A stretch of DNA of 64,000 nucleotides. Source: Bacteroides sp. Lineage in GTDB: Bacteria > Bacteroidota > Bacteroidia > Bacteroidales > Bacteroidaceae. The position numbers were made by a program, and so were the translations under genes. Of this stretch, positions 26,317-33,471 are shown one piece after another. Below the pieces are notes generated by a model. It saw only the letters and a list, made by a program, of their open reading frames with translations. It made no database searches and had not been told where the DNA came from. Position 1 is the first letter of the stretch, and each line of letters begins with the position of its first letter. The DNA lies in contig JAGATY010000084.1 of NCBI GenBank assembly GCA_017621035.1, positions 1 to 64,000 on the forward strand, read 5' to 3'.

Positions 26317-28056
26317 ATGAATAAATATATTCTTTTGATGCTGGCAATGAGCACCCTTTGTGCTTGCCGGCCCCCTCAGGAACGAGAGGTAAAACTGAAG
26401 ATTGTGCAGACAAGCGACCTGCACGGTAATTACTATCCCTATGATTTTATTCGCCGAACCGACGCTAAAGGCAGTCTTTCCAGGGTTGCTTCCTACGTGA
26501 AGGAGCAGCGAAATGTGTATGGAGACAACCTCATCTTGCTGGAAAACGGGGACATTCTTCAAGGCCAGCCTACGGCTTATTACTACAATTTTATCGACAC
26601 CCTTGCGCCTCACCTTACGGCAGATATGCTCAACTACCTGGAATTTGACGCAGGAAACATGGGCAACCACGATATTGAGACTGGCCGAAGTGTGTTCGAC
26701 CGATGGTCTTCGCAGTGTCAATTCCCCGTTTTGGGTGCTAATATAATAGAGGTGGAATCGGACGAGACCCACTGTCCTCCCTATGTTGTGCTGGAGCGCG
26801 ACGGAGTAAAGGTGGCCGTTCTTGGTATGATAACACCGGCAATTCCCGTCTGGTTGTCAGAGAATCTTTGGAAAGGATTGCGCTTTGACGATATGGAAGA
26901 AACGGCTCGTAAGTGGGTCGGCATCATCCGCGAACGAGAAAACCCCGACCTTCTTGTAGGCTTGTTCCATGCGGGAAAGAATCCTCAACTGATGGCGGAT
27001 AAGTATTGGGACAACGCTTCTTTGGAGGTAGCACGCAAAGTTCCCGGTTTCGATGTGGTGCTGATTGGTCATGACCACACCCGTGCCTGTATGAAGGTGG
27101 CCAATGTAGAGGGAGATTCGGTGCTGGTGCTCAATCCGGCAAGCAACGGACTCTTGGTGAGTGATGTGGAAATTACCGTTCGCAAGCAGGGCGACCACCT
27201 GCTGGAGAAGCACGTAGATGGTAAGTTGGTGGAGACAGATGCCTATGCTCCCGATGCCGACTTCCTGGCTCGCTTTGCCGAAGAGCAGGAGACGGTACGT
27301 TCTTTTGTCAGCAAACCGATAGGCACCTTCTCACAAACCATCTCCACCCGTCCGGCCTATTTCGGCTCATCTGCCTTTGTCGACCTCATCCACACCCTGC
27401 AATTGGAGATTAGTGGTGCAGAGATTTCACTGGCGGCACCGCTCTCTTTCGATGCCGAGATTCGCCAAGGAGAGATTTTTGTCAGCGATATGTTCAACCT
27501 GTATAAGTATGAAAACATGCTCTACACCATGAGTCTGACCGGTCAAGAAGTGCACGATGCCCTGGAAATGTCCTATGCACTGTGGACCAACCAGATGACT
27601 TCACCCGCTGATCATCTATTATTGTTGGGTCAAACCACTAAGAAAGGAGGTGACGAGTTGGCACGTTTCCGTAACCCCAGTTATAACTTCGACTCGGCAG
27701 CAGGCATCATTTATGAGGTAGATGTCCGTAAACCGGCCGGTCAGAAGGTGAACATCATCAGCATGGCAGACGGCACTCCCTTCTCCTTGGATAAGACTTA
27801 CCGCGTTGCTGTTAACTCTTACCGAGGCAATGGAGGCGGAGAACTGCTGACCAAGGGTGCAGGAATACCGCGTGAAAAGCTGACCGAACGCATACTATCT
27901 TCCACCGACAAGGACCTCCGCTTCTATCTTATGCAATACATAGAACAGATGAAAGAGGTGCATCCGAAGCCACTTAACCAGTGGAAATTCATACCTACTT
28001 CTTGGTATTCTGCGGCCGCGAAACGCGATTCGTTACTCATTTTTGGTGAGAAGTAA
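26317..28056 (+). CDS. 5'-nucleotidase/2',3'-cyclic phosphodiesterase-type lipoprotein
   Basis: This 579-residue UshA-like enzyme is anchored as a lipoprotein (lipobox LCAC, Cys17). The N-terminal calcineurin-like metallophosphatase domain shows TSDLHGNYYP (Asp34, His36), ENGDILQG near 80, MGNHD near 112 and GHDHTR near 250. The C-terminal 5-nucleotidase domain (about 340-535) includes AVNSYRGNGGGELLTKG. It should hydrolyse nucleotides or cyclic nucleotides in the periplasm or at the cell surface. A separate promoter (28042-28074) follows near its stop, so the downstream TonB operon need not be co-transcribed. Confidence 0.92.
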   Translation: MNKYILLMLAMSTLCACRPPQEREVKLKIVQTSDLHGNYYPYDFIRRTDAKGSLSRVASYVKEQRNVYGDNLILLENGDILQGQPTAYYYNFIDTLAPHLTADMLNYLEFDAGNMGNHDIETGRSVFDRWSSQCQFPVLGANIIEVESDETHCPPYVVLERDGVKVAVLGMITPAIPVWLSENLWKGLRFDDMEETARKWVGIIRERENPDLLVGLFHAGKNPQLMADKYWDNASLEVARKVPGFDVVLIGHDHTRACMKVANVEGDSVLVLNPASNGLLVSDVEITVRKQGDHLLEKHVDGKLVETDAYAPDADFLARFAEEQETVRSFVSKPIGTFSQTISTRPAYFGSSAFVDLIHTLQLEISGAEISLAAPLSFDAEIRQGEIFVSDMFNLYKYENMLYTMSLTGQEVHDALEMSYALWTNQMTSPADHLLLLGQTTKKGGDELARFRNPSYNFDSAAGIIYEVDVRKPAGQKVNIISMADGTPFSLDKTYRVAVNSYRGNGGGELLTKGAGIPREKLTERILSSTDKDLRFYLMQYIEQMKEVHPKPLNQWKFIPTSWYSAAAKRDSLLIFGEK

Positions 28057-28074
28057 GAATATTCTCTACCTTTG
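28042..28074 (+). promoter_or_regulatory. Promoter of the His-rich protein/TonB receptor operon
   Basis: TTTG at 28042-28045, a 21-bp spacer and TACCTTTG at 28067-28074 match the consensus. The -33 box lies inside the 3' end of the nucleotidase gene. The predicted start is about 17 bp before GTG 28098. Confidence 0.65.
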
Positions 28075-28097
28075 TCCCGAATTAAAACAGTAGATTC

Positions 28098-28436
28098 GTG
28101 AGACAAAGATACCATCAACTGAAAGCCGTTTGCCTGCTGATACTCTTTCTAGGGTATCTGTCCGGTGTAACGGCTTTCACGCATGTTCACTATCAGGATG
28201 GTGTTCTGATTGTCCATTCACATCCCTTCCAACATACTCACACCCACTCCGATGCGGCCTTCACTACGATAGGGTTGCCGGTTGTGATGCCTTCGGTCAA
28301 AGCCGATGCTGGCGAAGTGTTGCACCCGTGGCGCACATTGTTGTCTGTAATGCCGGTAAAGAAGGCTGTTTTCATCCCTCAAGGTGAGGTGTTGCCGGGG
28401 CTTTCGTTGCGTGCTCCACCCCTCTTTTTCGTCTGA
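28098..28436 (+). CDS. Small exported histidine-rich protein, 112 aa
   Basis: This 112-residue protein starts at GTG, with a signal peptide (about 1-26, LKAVCLLILFLGYLSGVTAF). A His cluster follows directly (HVHYQDGVLIVHSHPFQ, HTHTHSD, about 28-51), and the C-terminus is hydrophobic. I do not recognise a named family. The His cluster suggests periplasmic metal binding. It lies upstream of a TonB receptor with a CxxC plug, sharing its promoter, which suggests a joint role in uptake or sensing of a metal or metal complex. The function is inferred from composition and context only. Confidence 0.65.
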   Translation: MRQRYHQLKAVCLLILFLGYLSGVTAFTHVHYQDGVLIVHSHPFQHTHTHSDAAFTTIGLPVVMPSVKADAGEVLHPWRTLLSVMPVKKAVFIPQGEVLPGLSLRAPPLFFV

Positions 28437-28486
28437 ATGCTTACCACTCTCAGAACTACTTCTGGCGGGGGTGAAAACTACTCATT

Positions 28487-28574
28487 GTTTTCGTACAACC
28501 AAAGCACCGTTTTCGTACAACGAAAAGGGTGTCTTCGTACAACGAAAACACTGCTTTCGTACAACGGAAAGAAA
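28487..28574. repeat. 22-bp phased array, 4 units (TTCGTACAACGAA type)
   Basis: Units start at exactly 28487, 28509, 28531 and 28553 and share the hairpin core TTTTCGTACAACGAAAA with variable ends. It is the same unit as the array at 18647-18712, 9.8 kb away. It lies inside the putative operon, 60 bp before the TonB receptor ATG. Confidence 0.93.
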
Positions 28575-28634
28575 GTGACCGTTGCAGAAGGACTGTAAAT
28601 TCATCCAAACACGAACTAAAAAACTCACAGACGA

Positions 28635-30932
28635 ATGAAACATTTCATACTGACTTTGCTGTTGCTTGTAGCAAGCATCGTCACCACTTATTCCAACAAC
28701 CCCATCAAGGAAGGCCATCGCATAGCCGGTCATGTCATTGAGAAGGGAAGTGAAGAAAACATTCCTTATGCCACCATCTATGTGGAAGAACTGGGTAAAG
28801 GCACAGTAACCAATGAGGAAGGACGCTTTGAACTGAAGGAGTTGTCCGCAGGAAAATATACCCTCCGCGTGTCGGCCGTAGGTTATCAGACGCAGGAAAA
28901 GAGCATCACCGTTAGTGCCGACTTCACCGCCGTAGTACATTTTGTGATGGAAGAAGAGAGCTTCATGACCGATGAGGTGGTTGTTTCGGCCAACCGCAAT
29001 GAAGTAAGCCGGCGCGAAGCTCCGGTGGTGGTTAACGTAATGAGCGGAAAACTATTCGAGACGGTCAATTCTACCGACCTTGCCAAATCGTTGAACTACC
29101 AATCTGGGTTGAGAGTCGAGAACAATTGCCAAAATTGTGGATTCCCTCAAGTTCGCATCAATGGGCTGGAAGGTCCCTACTCACAGATACTCATCAATAG
29201 TCGTCCTATCATCAGTGCTCTGAGCGGAGTGTACGGATTGGAGCAAATTCCCGTCAACATGATTGAAAGAGTAGAGGTTGTTCGTGGTGGCGGCTCGGCT
29301 CTTTTTGGCGCTAATGCCGTAGGCGGCACCATCAATATCATCACGAAAGATCCAATCAGCAACTCGTTTCAGTTGTCAAGTATGCTCTCCTGCATGGAAG
29401 GAAACGTGTGGGAACAATACGTGGGAGCCAATGCTTCATTGGTAGGAAAGGATAACTCGTATGGAATAGCAGTGTATGAAAGCTACAGGAACCGCAACCC
29501 TTATGACCGTGATGGTGACACCTTCTCTGAACTGGGAAAGCTCAATATGAATACTTTCGGGTTCCGTTCATACTACCGTCCCTCCCATTACAGCCGTATC
29601 AACCTGGAGTATCATACGACCAGCGAGTTGCGAAGAGGCGGAAATAAGTTTGACTTGCAACCACATGAGACCGATATTACCGAGCAGACGAAGCACGTGA
29701 TAAACAGTGGAGGCTTCAGCTTCGACCAATATTGGCGGGAGTATAAACACAAGTTGTCACTCTTTGCATCGCTCCAACACACCGACCGCAATAGTTATTA
29801 TGGTGCTCAACGTGACTTGAACGCCTACGGAAAGACCAAGGATCTGACTTGGGTGGCAGGAGCTATGTATGTGGGAAACATGGAGAATTGTCTGTTTTCA
29901 CCAGCAACATTTACCGGCGGTATTGAATATCAGCATAACTCTATGCACGACGTGATGACCGGATATAACCGCGACATGGAGCAGAAGGTACGTATTGCCA
30001 GTGCTTTTGTTCAGAACGAATGGAAGCTGAAGCACTGGGTTATGCTGGTGGGCGCCCGACTGGATAAGCATAATCTGATAGAGAACATCATCTTTAGTCC
30101 GCGTGTCAACCTGCTCTACAAACCGACAGAGGCATTCCAGGCTCGCTTGACCTACTCTACAGGATTCCGTGCTCCACAAGCCTATGATGAAGATTTGCAC
30201 ATTACAGCTGTGGGAGGGGAGGGCACTTTGATACAACTTGCCGATGGCTTGGAAGAAGAGAGAAGCAATAGTTTCAGTGGTTCGGTGGATTGGACTACCA
30301 ACTTTGGCCACTGGCAGGCCAATATTCTGGTGGAGGGATTCTTTACCGAGCTGAAGAATGTGTTTGTACTTGAGGATATTGGTGCTACGGAAACAGGAGA
30401 ACTACTTAAAGAGAGACGCAACGGAAATGGCGCTCGTGTGTATGGCGCCAATGTAGATGCCAAACTGGCACATGGGAAGGAGTTGCAACTTCAGTTGGGT
30501 TTCACGGCACAACGTAGTCAATATAAACAGGCCGAAGTATGGACTGAGGTGGAGGGAACACCCCTCACCACCAAGCGGATGCCTCGAACTCCGGAGTATT
30601 ACGGTTACTTCACGCTGACGTCGGCACCGTTCCGAAACTTCGACTTCTCCCTATCAGGCATCTACACCGGTGAGATGATTGTACCCCACTATGCCGGATA
30701 TATAGCCAACGACCGTATGGAAAAGACACCCGACTTTTTTGACCTTAACCTGAAGTTGAACTATACGTTTGTGTTGAAAGATCACATCAAGTTGCAGCTG
30801 AATGCAGGTGTTCAGAACATCTTCGACAGCTTTCAGAAGGACTTAGACCAAGGCGAGTTTCGCGATTCTGGCTACTTTTACGGGCCTACGCAACCACGTA
30901 CCTACTTCATCGGTCTGAAAATAATGAATTGA
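28635..30932 (+). CDS. TonB-dependent outer-membrane receptor with a CxxC-containing plug
   Basis: This 765-residue receptor has a signal peptide (about 1-20), a CarboxypepD_reg-like domain (about 28-108), a plug (about 115-235) and a C-terminal 22-strand-type barrel ending YFIGLKIMN. The plug carries NNCQNCGFPQVRINGLEG with Cys165 and Cys168, then a standard VEVVRGGGSALFGANAVGGTINI segment. No SusD-like partner follows, so this is a siderophore/metal/cofactor-type receptor rather than a glycan SusC. The substrate is unknown; the upstream His-rich protein and the Cys pair point to a metal or metal chelate. The gene is closed by a hairpin at 30964-31002, and an AraC-type regulator follows. Confidence 0.92.
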   Translation: MKHFILTLLLLVASIVTTYSNNPIKEGHRIAGHVIEKGSEENIPYATIYVEELGKGTVTNEEGRFELKELSAGKYTLRVSAVGYQTQEKSITVSADFTAVVHFVMEEESFMTDEVVVSANRNEVSRREAPVVVNVMSGKLFETVNSTDLAKSLNYQSGLRVENNCQNCGFPQVRINGLEGPYSQILINSRPIISALSGVYGLEQIPVNMIERVEVVRGGGSALFGANAVGGTINIITKDPISNSFQLSSMLSCMEGNVWEQYVGANASLVGKDNSYGIAVYESYRNRNPYDRDGDTFSELGKLNMNTFGFRSYYRPSHYSRINLEYHTTSELRRGGNKFDLQPHETDITEQTKHVINSGGFSFDQYWREYKHKLSLFASLQHTDRNSYYGAQRDLNAYGKTKDLTWVAGAMYVGNMENCLFSPATFTGGIEYQHNSMHDVMTGYNRDMEQKVRIASAFVQNEWKLKHWVMLVGARLDKHNLIENIIFSPRVNLLYKPTEAFQARLTYSTGFRAPQAYDEDLHITAVGGEGTLIQLADGLEEERSNSFSGSVDWTTNFGHWQANILVEGFFTELKNVFVLEDIGATETGELLKERRNGNGARVYGANVDAKLAHGKELQLQLGFTAQRSQYKQAEVWTEVEGTPLTTKRMPRTPEYYGYFTLTSAPFRNFDFSLSGIYTGEMIVPHYAGYIANDRMEKTPDFFDLNLKLNYTFVLKDHIKLQLNAGVQNIFDSFQKDLDQGEFRDSGYFYGPTQPRTYFIGLKIMN

Positions 30933-30963
30933 TGTAACGTTCCGGAACGTCAGGCTGTAAAGC

Positions 30964-31002
30964 ATCATCGGCATCTTCTTGGTGAGAGGAGGTGCCGATG
31001 AT
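30964..31002 (+). terminator. Terminator-like hairpin after the TonB receptor
   Basis: ATCATCGGCATCTTC pairs with GAGGTGCCGATGAT around a short loop, followed by an AT-rich stretch (TTATATATAATAA) without a long T-run. Confidence 0.55.
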
Positions 31003-31080
31003 TTATATATAATAAGGTGTATTTTCTGCTGTTTGCATACATTTATCCGAGGTAGCGGTTGTTTTATTACAAAGTTTTCC

Positions 31081-31088
31081 TATTTTTG
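31081..31088 (+). promoter_or_regulatory. -7 box of the AraC-type regulator
   Basis: TATTTTTG is a perfect match 18 bp before ATG 31107 and lies downstream of the alternative upstream start, which therefore cannot be used. The -33 region is T-rich. Confidence 0.5.
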
Positions 31089-31106
31089 TCGCCAAACAGA
31101 CACGCT

Positions 31107-31985
31107 ATGGATGCAAAGAAGATACACAATGTGGGCATCTCTCAGATACACCACTTACCGAGAATAGACTTTATTGATAATGACTTCGCCATCTTTCAGA
31201 ATGTAGATGATGTGCCCATCATGTCCTATCCGGCACGCTTGAATGCTACCTGTTTGAGCGTTTGTCTGAAAGGAACCTGCTCGTTGGAGGTGAATCTGGA
31301 GCAGTATCATATGGAGGAGGGGATGCTTAACATCATTCTTCCCGACCAGATTGTGCGACAAGGAGAGCGTTCTGATGACTTTGAGGGATTGTTTATTGCC
31401 GTATCTGCCGACTTCTTGGACGTGGTATTGCCTACCATGCAACAACTCTTCCCGCTGTTTTTCCAGATTAAAGAGCGTCCCTGCATCAAACTGACACCCG
31501 AAGAATTGCAATCGTTTCGGGAGTATCACTCCTTTCTTTGGGGTAGGGTGAAGCGGAAAGAGTACCCCTTCCGTAAGGAGATTACCCAGGGAATTTTGCT
31601 CTCTCTGTTCTACGAAATCTATAATATCTATCGTGGACACGAGACCAAAGAGCCGGGAAAGAAGAGCAGAAAGGAGGACTTGTTTGAGCGTTTCATCCGT
31701 CTTGTGTCTGAATCCTATAAGTCGGAACGCAGAGTTGCCTACTATGCTGAACGGATGTTTGTTACCCCGAAGCACCTCTCTTCCGTGGTGAAGGAGGTAA
31801 GTGGACGTACCGCCGGTGAGTGGATTGATAGCTTGGTGGTGTTGGAAGCCAAGGTGTTGTTGAAATCTTCAGAGCTTAGTATCCAGGAAATCTCAGACGA
31901 ACTGACCTTTGCCAACCAGTCGTTCTTCGGAAAATACTTCAAGAATCATACAGGCTTGTCACCCAGCGAGTACAGAAAGCAGTAG
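31107..31985 (+). CDS. AraC-family transcriptional regulator
   Basis: This 292-residue regulator has an N-terminal cupin-like sensing half (about 20-170) and a C-terminal double helix-turn-helix domain (about 190-290). The second HTH ends with the typical SIQEISDELTFANQSFFGKYFKNHTGLSPSEYRKQ signature. It lies directly downstream of the TonB receptor and may regulate it; no effector can be read from the sequence. It is convergent with the Crp/Fnr-type gene, with only 9 bp between the two stops. Confidence 0.92.
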   Translation: MDAKKIHNVGISQIHHLPRIDFIDNDFAIFQNVDDVPIMSYPARLNATCLSVCLKGTCSLEVNLEQYHMEEGMLNIILPDQIVRQGERSDDFEGLFIAVSADFLDVVLPTMQQLFPLFFQIKERPCIKLTPEELQSFREYHSFLWGRVKRKEYPFRKEITQGILLSLFYEIYNIYRGHETKEPGKKSRKEDLFERFIRLVSESYKSERRVAYYAERMFVTPKHLSSVVKEVSGRTAGEWIDSLVVLEAKVLLKSSELSIQEISDELTFANQSFFGKYFKNHTGLSPSEYRKQ

Positions 31986-31994
31986 TTGAATTGG

Positions 31995-32576
31995 CTACAT
32001 GCCGGCTCTGACTCTGCTGAGTGTTTCGGGTGTCATCAGTAGGTAGGAGGCGATGTCTGACAATGGGGCACGCTTGATGACTTCGGGATGCTCCTTGAAA
32101 AGCCGGAGATATCGCTCGTTGGCATTCTCAAAACGCCAGGCGTCTGCTTTCACTTGGGAGGTGATGAGTGAGAACTCCAGTACCTTTCTGTAGAACCTGT
32201 TTATCTCTGTCGACAGTTCACAAAGGGTCATCAGCTTGTTATAGGAGAGTCGATATATAACGGAGTCCTCCAGAGCTTCCACCATTAACCGCGTCGGTTC
32301 CTGCTTCAGCATGCTTTCCAAACACATCAAGACGCAACCTTCATAAGAGAAATGCTCGGTCACGTCCTTACCATGCTTGTGGTAGAATTGTCTGAGCATG
32401 CCTTTGCCTACCAGAATAAGGTCTCGGCTGATTTCACCTTCGCGCAACAAAATCTCACCCTTGGCAACCTCTTGGCGAACAAGAAGTTCTTCCAACTCCA
32501 ACTTCCCATCATAGCTCATTTCTGGGAATTGTGCTTTGGCAACCGCATTTACGGTCTCTTTCTTTAAAGCATCCAT
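31995..32576 (-). CDS. Crp/Fnr-family transcriptional regulator
   Basis: This 193-residue protein has an N-terminal cyclic-nucleotide-binding-like beta-roll (about 15-125, with GEILLREGEISRDLILVGKGMLRQF) and a C-terminal region (about 150-193) ending in a helix-turn-helix of the form PLSDIASYLLMTPETLSRVRA. There is no Fnr-like N-terminal Cys cluster. The effector is unknown. The start is set at 32576 (MDALKKE), since the promoter at 32652-32683 lies over the longer frame. Confidence 0.9.
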   Translation of the reverse strand: MDALKKETVNAVAKAQFPEMSYDGKLELEELLVRQEVAKGEILLREGEISRDLILVGKGMLRQFYHKHGKDVTEHFSYEGCVLMCLESMLKQEPTRLMVEALEDSVIYRLSYNKLMTLCELSTEINRFYRKVLEFSLITSQVKADAWRFENANERYLRLFKEHPEVIKRAPLSDIASYLLMTPETLSRVRAGM

Positions 32577-32651
32577 GTGTTGATTAGTGTTATTCGTTTG
32601 TGGAGTGTAAAGAGAATATGGCTTCTTTTTACATTCAATCAATACTGGCGA

Positions 32652-32683
32652 CAAAGATAATGCAAACTGAATTTTGTAGCAAA
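32652..32683 (-). promoter_or_regulatory. Promoter of the Crp/Fnr-type gene
   Basis: The minus strand shows TTTG (32680-32683), a 20-bp spacer and TATCTTTG (32652-32659), a perfect consensus promoter. Confidence 0.72.
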
Positions 32684-32731
32684 TTTGCGTGAAAGTACAC
32701 TGAAAAAATTGTGAAGTCGAGCAGATGACGC

Positions 32732-32841
32732 CTCCTTCTTTTATACATAAAGAGCCTTTCCTTTATACATAAAAAGTCCTTTCTTGACACATAAAGAGTC
32801 CTTCTTTTATAGATGAAACGTCTTTCTATTATATATAATAA
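32732..32841. repeat. 22-bp phased array, 5 units
   Basis: Units start at 32732, 32754, 32776, 32798 and 32820 and share the pattern GTCCTTTCTTTATACATAAA with decreasing similarity. The TTTATACATAAA core is nearly palindromic. It lies between the divergent Crp/Fnr and tRNA transcription units. Apart from this array and the promoters, 32577-33008 contains nothing recognised. Confidence 0.92.
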
Positions 32842-32948
32842 GGTGTAAAATGTATCTTGGCAACGAAGAAAAACAATTTTCTTACCCTTTGATAGCTAGC
32901 AAATTACATTTTATATCAAGAAAAGAACGGAAAAAAGATGTAGGAATA

Positions 32949-32980
32949 TTTGCACAGTCCAAAACTTTGCCATACATTTG
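32949..32980 (+). promoter_or_regulatory. Promoter of the tRNA cluster
   Basis: TTTG at 32949-32952, a 20-bp spacer and TACATTTG at 32973-32980 lie 28 bp before tRNA-Ser. Confidence 0.75.
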
Positions 32981-33008
32981 CACCGCGTTTGAAAAAGCGC
33001 GGGTTCTT

Positions 33009-33095
33009 GGAAGTGTGGGTGAGTGGCTGAAACCACCAGTTTGCTAAACTGACGTACGGGTCACCGTACCGGGGGTTCGAATCCCCCCGCTTCCG
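33009..33095 (+). tRNA. tRNA-Ser(GCT)
   Basis: This is an 87-nt class II tRNA with acceptor GGAAGTG pairing with CGCTTCC. The anticodon loop TTGCTAA gives GCT. A long variable arm (GTACGGGTCACCGTAC) and T-arm GGGGGTTCGAATCCCCC are present. The CCA end is not encoded. It is the first gene of a three-tRNA transcription unit. Confidence 0.95.
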
Positions 33096-33102
33096 CCCCA
33101 AT

Positions 33103-33175
33103 GCACTCTTAGCTCAGTTGGTAGAGCAACTGACTCTTAATCAGTGGGTCCAGGGTTCGAATCCCTGAGGGTGTA
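33103..33175 (+). tRNA. tRNA-Lys(CTT)
   Basis: This 73-nt tRNA has acceptor GCACTCT/AGGGTGT, D-arm AGCTCAGTTGGTAGAGC and anticodon loop CTCTTAA (anticodon CTT). Its T-arm is CAGGGTTCGAATCCCTG. It lies 7 bp after tRNA-Ser. Confidence 0.95.
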
Positions 33176-33199
33176 CAATAAATATGGTATGGTGATGTT

Positions 33200-33271
33200 G
33201 GTGGATTCGTCTAGCGGCTAGGACACATGCCTCTCACGCATGGAACACGAGTTCGATTCTCGTATCCACTA
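33200..33271 (+). tRNA. tRNA-Glu(CTC)
   Basis: This 72-nt tRNA has acceptor GGTGGAT/ATCCACT, D-arm GTCTAGCGGCTAGGAC, anticodon stem CATGC/GCATG with loop CTCTCAC (anticodon CTC), and T-arm ACGAGTTCGATTCTCGT. It is the last of the cluster, directly before the terminator. Confidence 0.94.
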
Positions 33272-33275
33272 CACA

Positions 33276-33316
33276 AGAAACGGTTGTCTTTAGAAGATGA
33301 CCGTTTCTTTTTTTTA
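33276..33316 (+). terminator. Terminator of the tRNA cluster
   Basis: AGAAACGGTTGTCTT pairs with AAGATGACCGTTTCT across a 3-nt loop (TAG) and is followed by a run of eight or more T. Confidence 0.92.
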
Positions 33317-33326
33317 TCCATTTCGC

Positions 33327-33357
33327 TTTCTCCCTCCACAGATACTTCTTATCTTTG
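33327..33357 (+). promoter_or_regulatory. Promoter of the AspT-type transporter gene
   Basis: TTTC at 33327-33330, a 19-bp spacer and TATCTTTG at 33350-33357 predict a leader of about 105 nt before GTG 33472. Confidence 0.6.
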
Positions 33358-33366
33358 CACCTTATA

Positions 33367-33429
33367 ATGACTGAAGGTGGAGATATGTCCGGCCTCGATT
33401 CCCTCAAACGATGTGGGAAGTTGCAATAG
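33367..33429 (+). CDS. Possible 20-codon leader ORF
   Basis: An ATG nine bases after the -7 box opens a 20-residue frame (MTEGGDMSGLDSLKRCGKLQ), ending 42 bp before the transporter GTG. No run of a single amino acid suggests attenuation. It may be fortuitous. Confidence 0.2.
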   Translation: MTEGGDMSGLDSLKRCGKLQ

Positions 33430-33471
33430 GTTTACATCATCTTTGCTTTCTCTAAATAGTAAGTAAATAAA

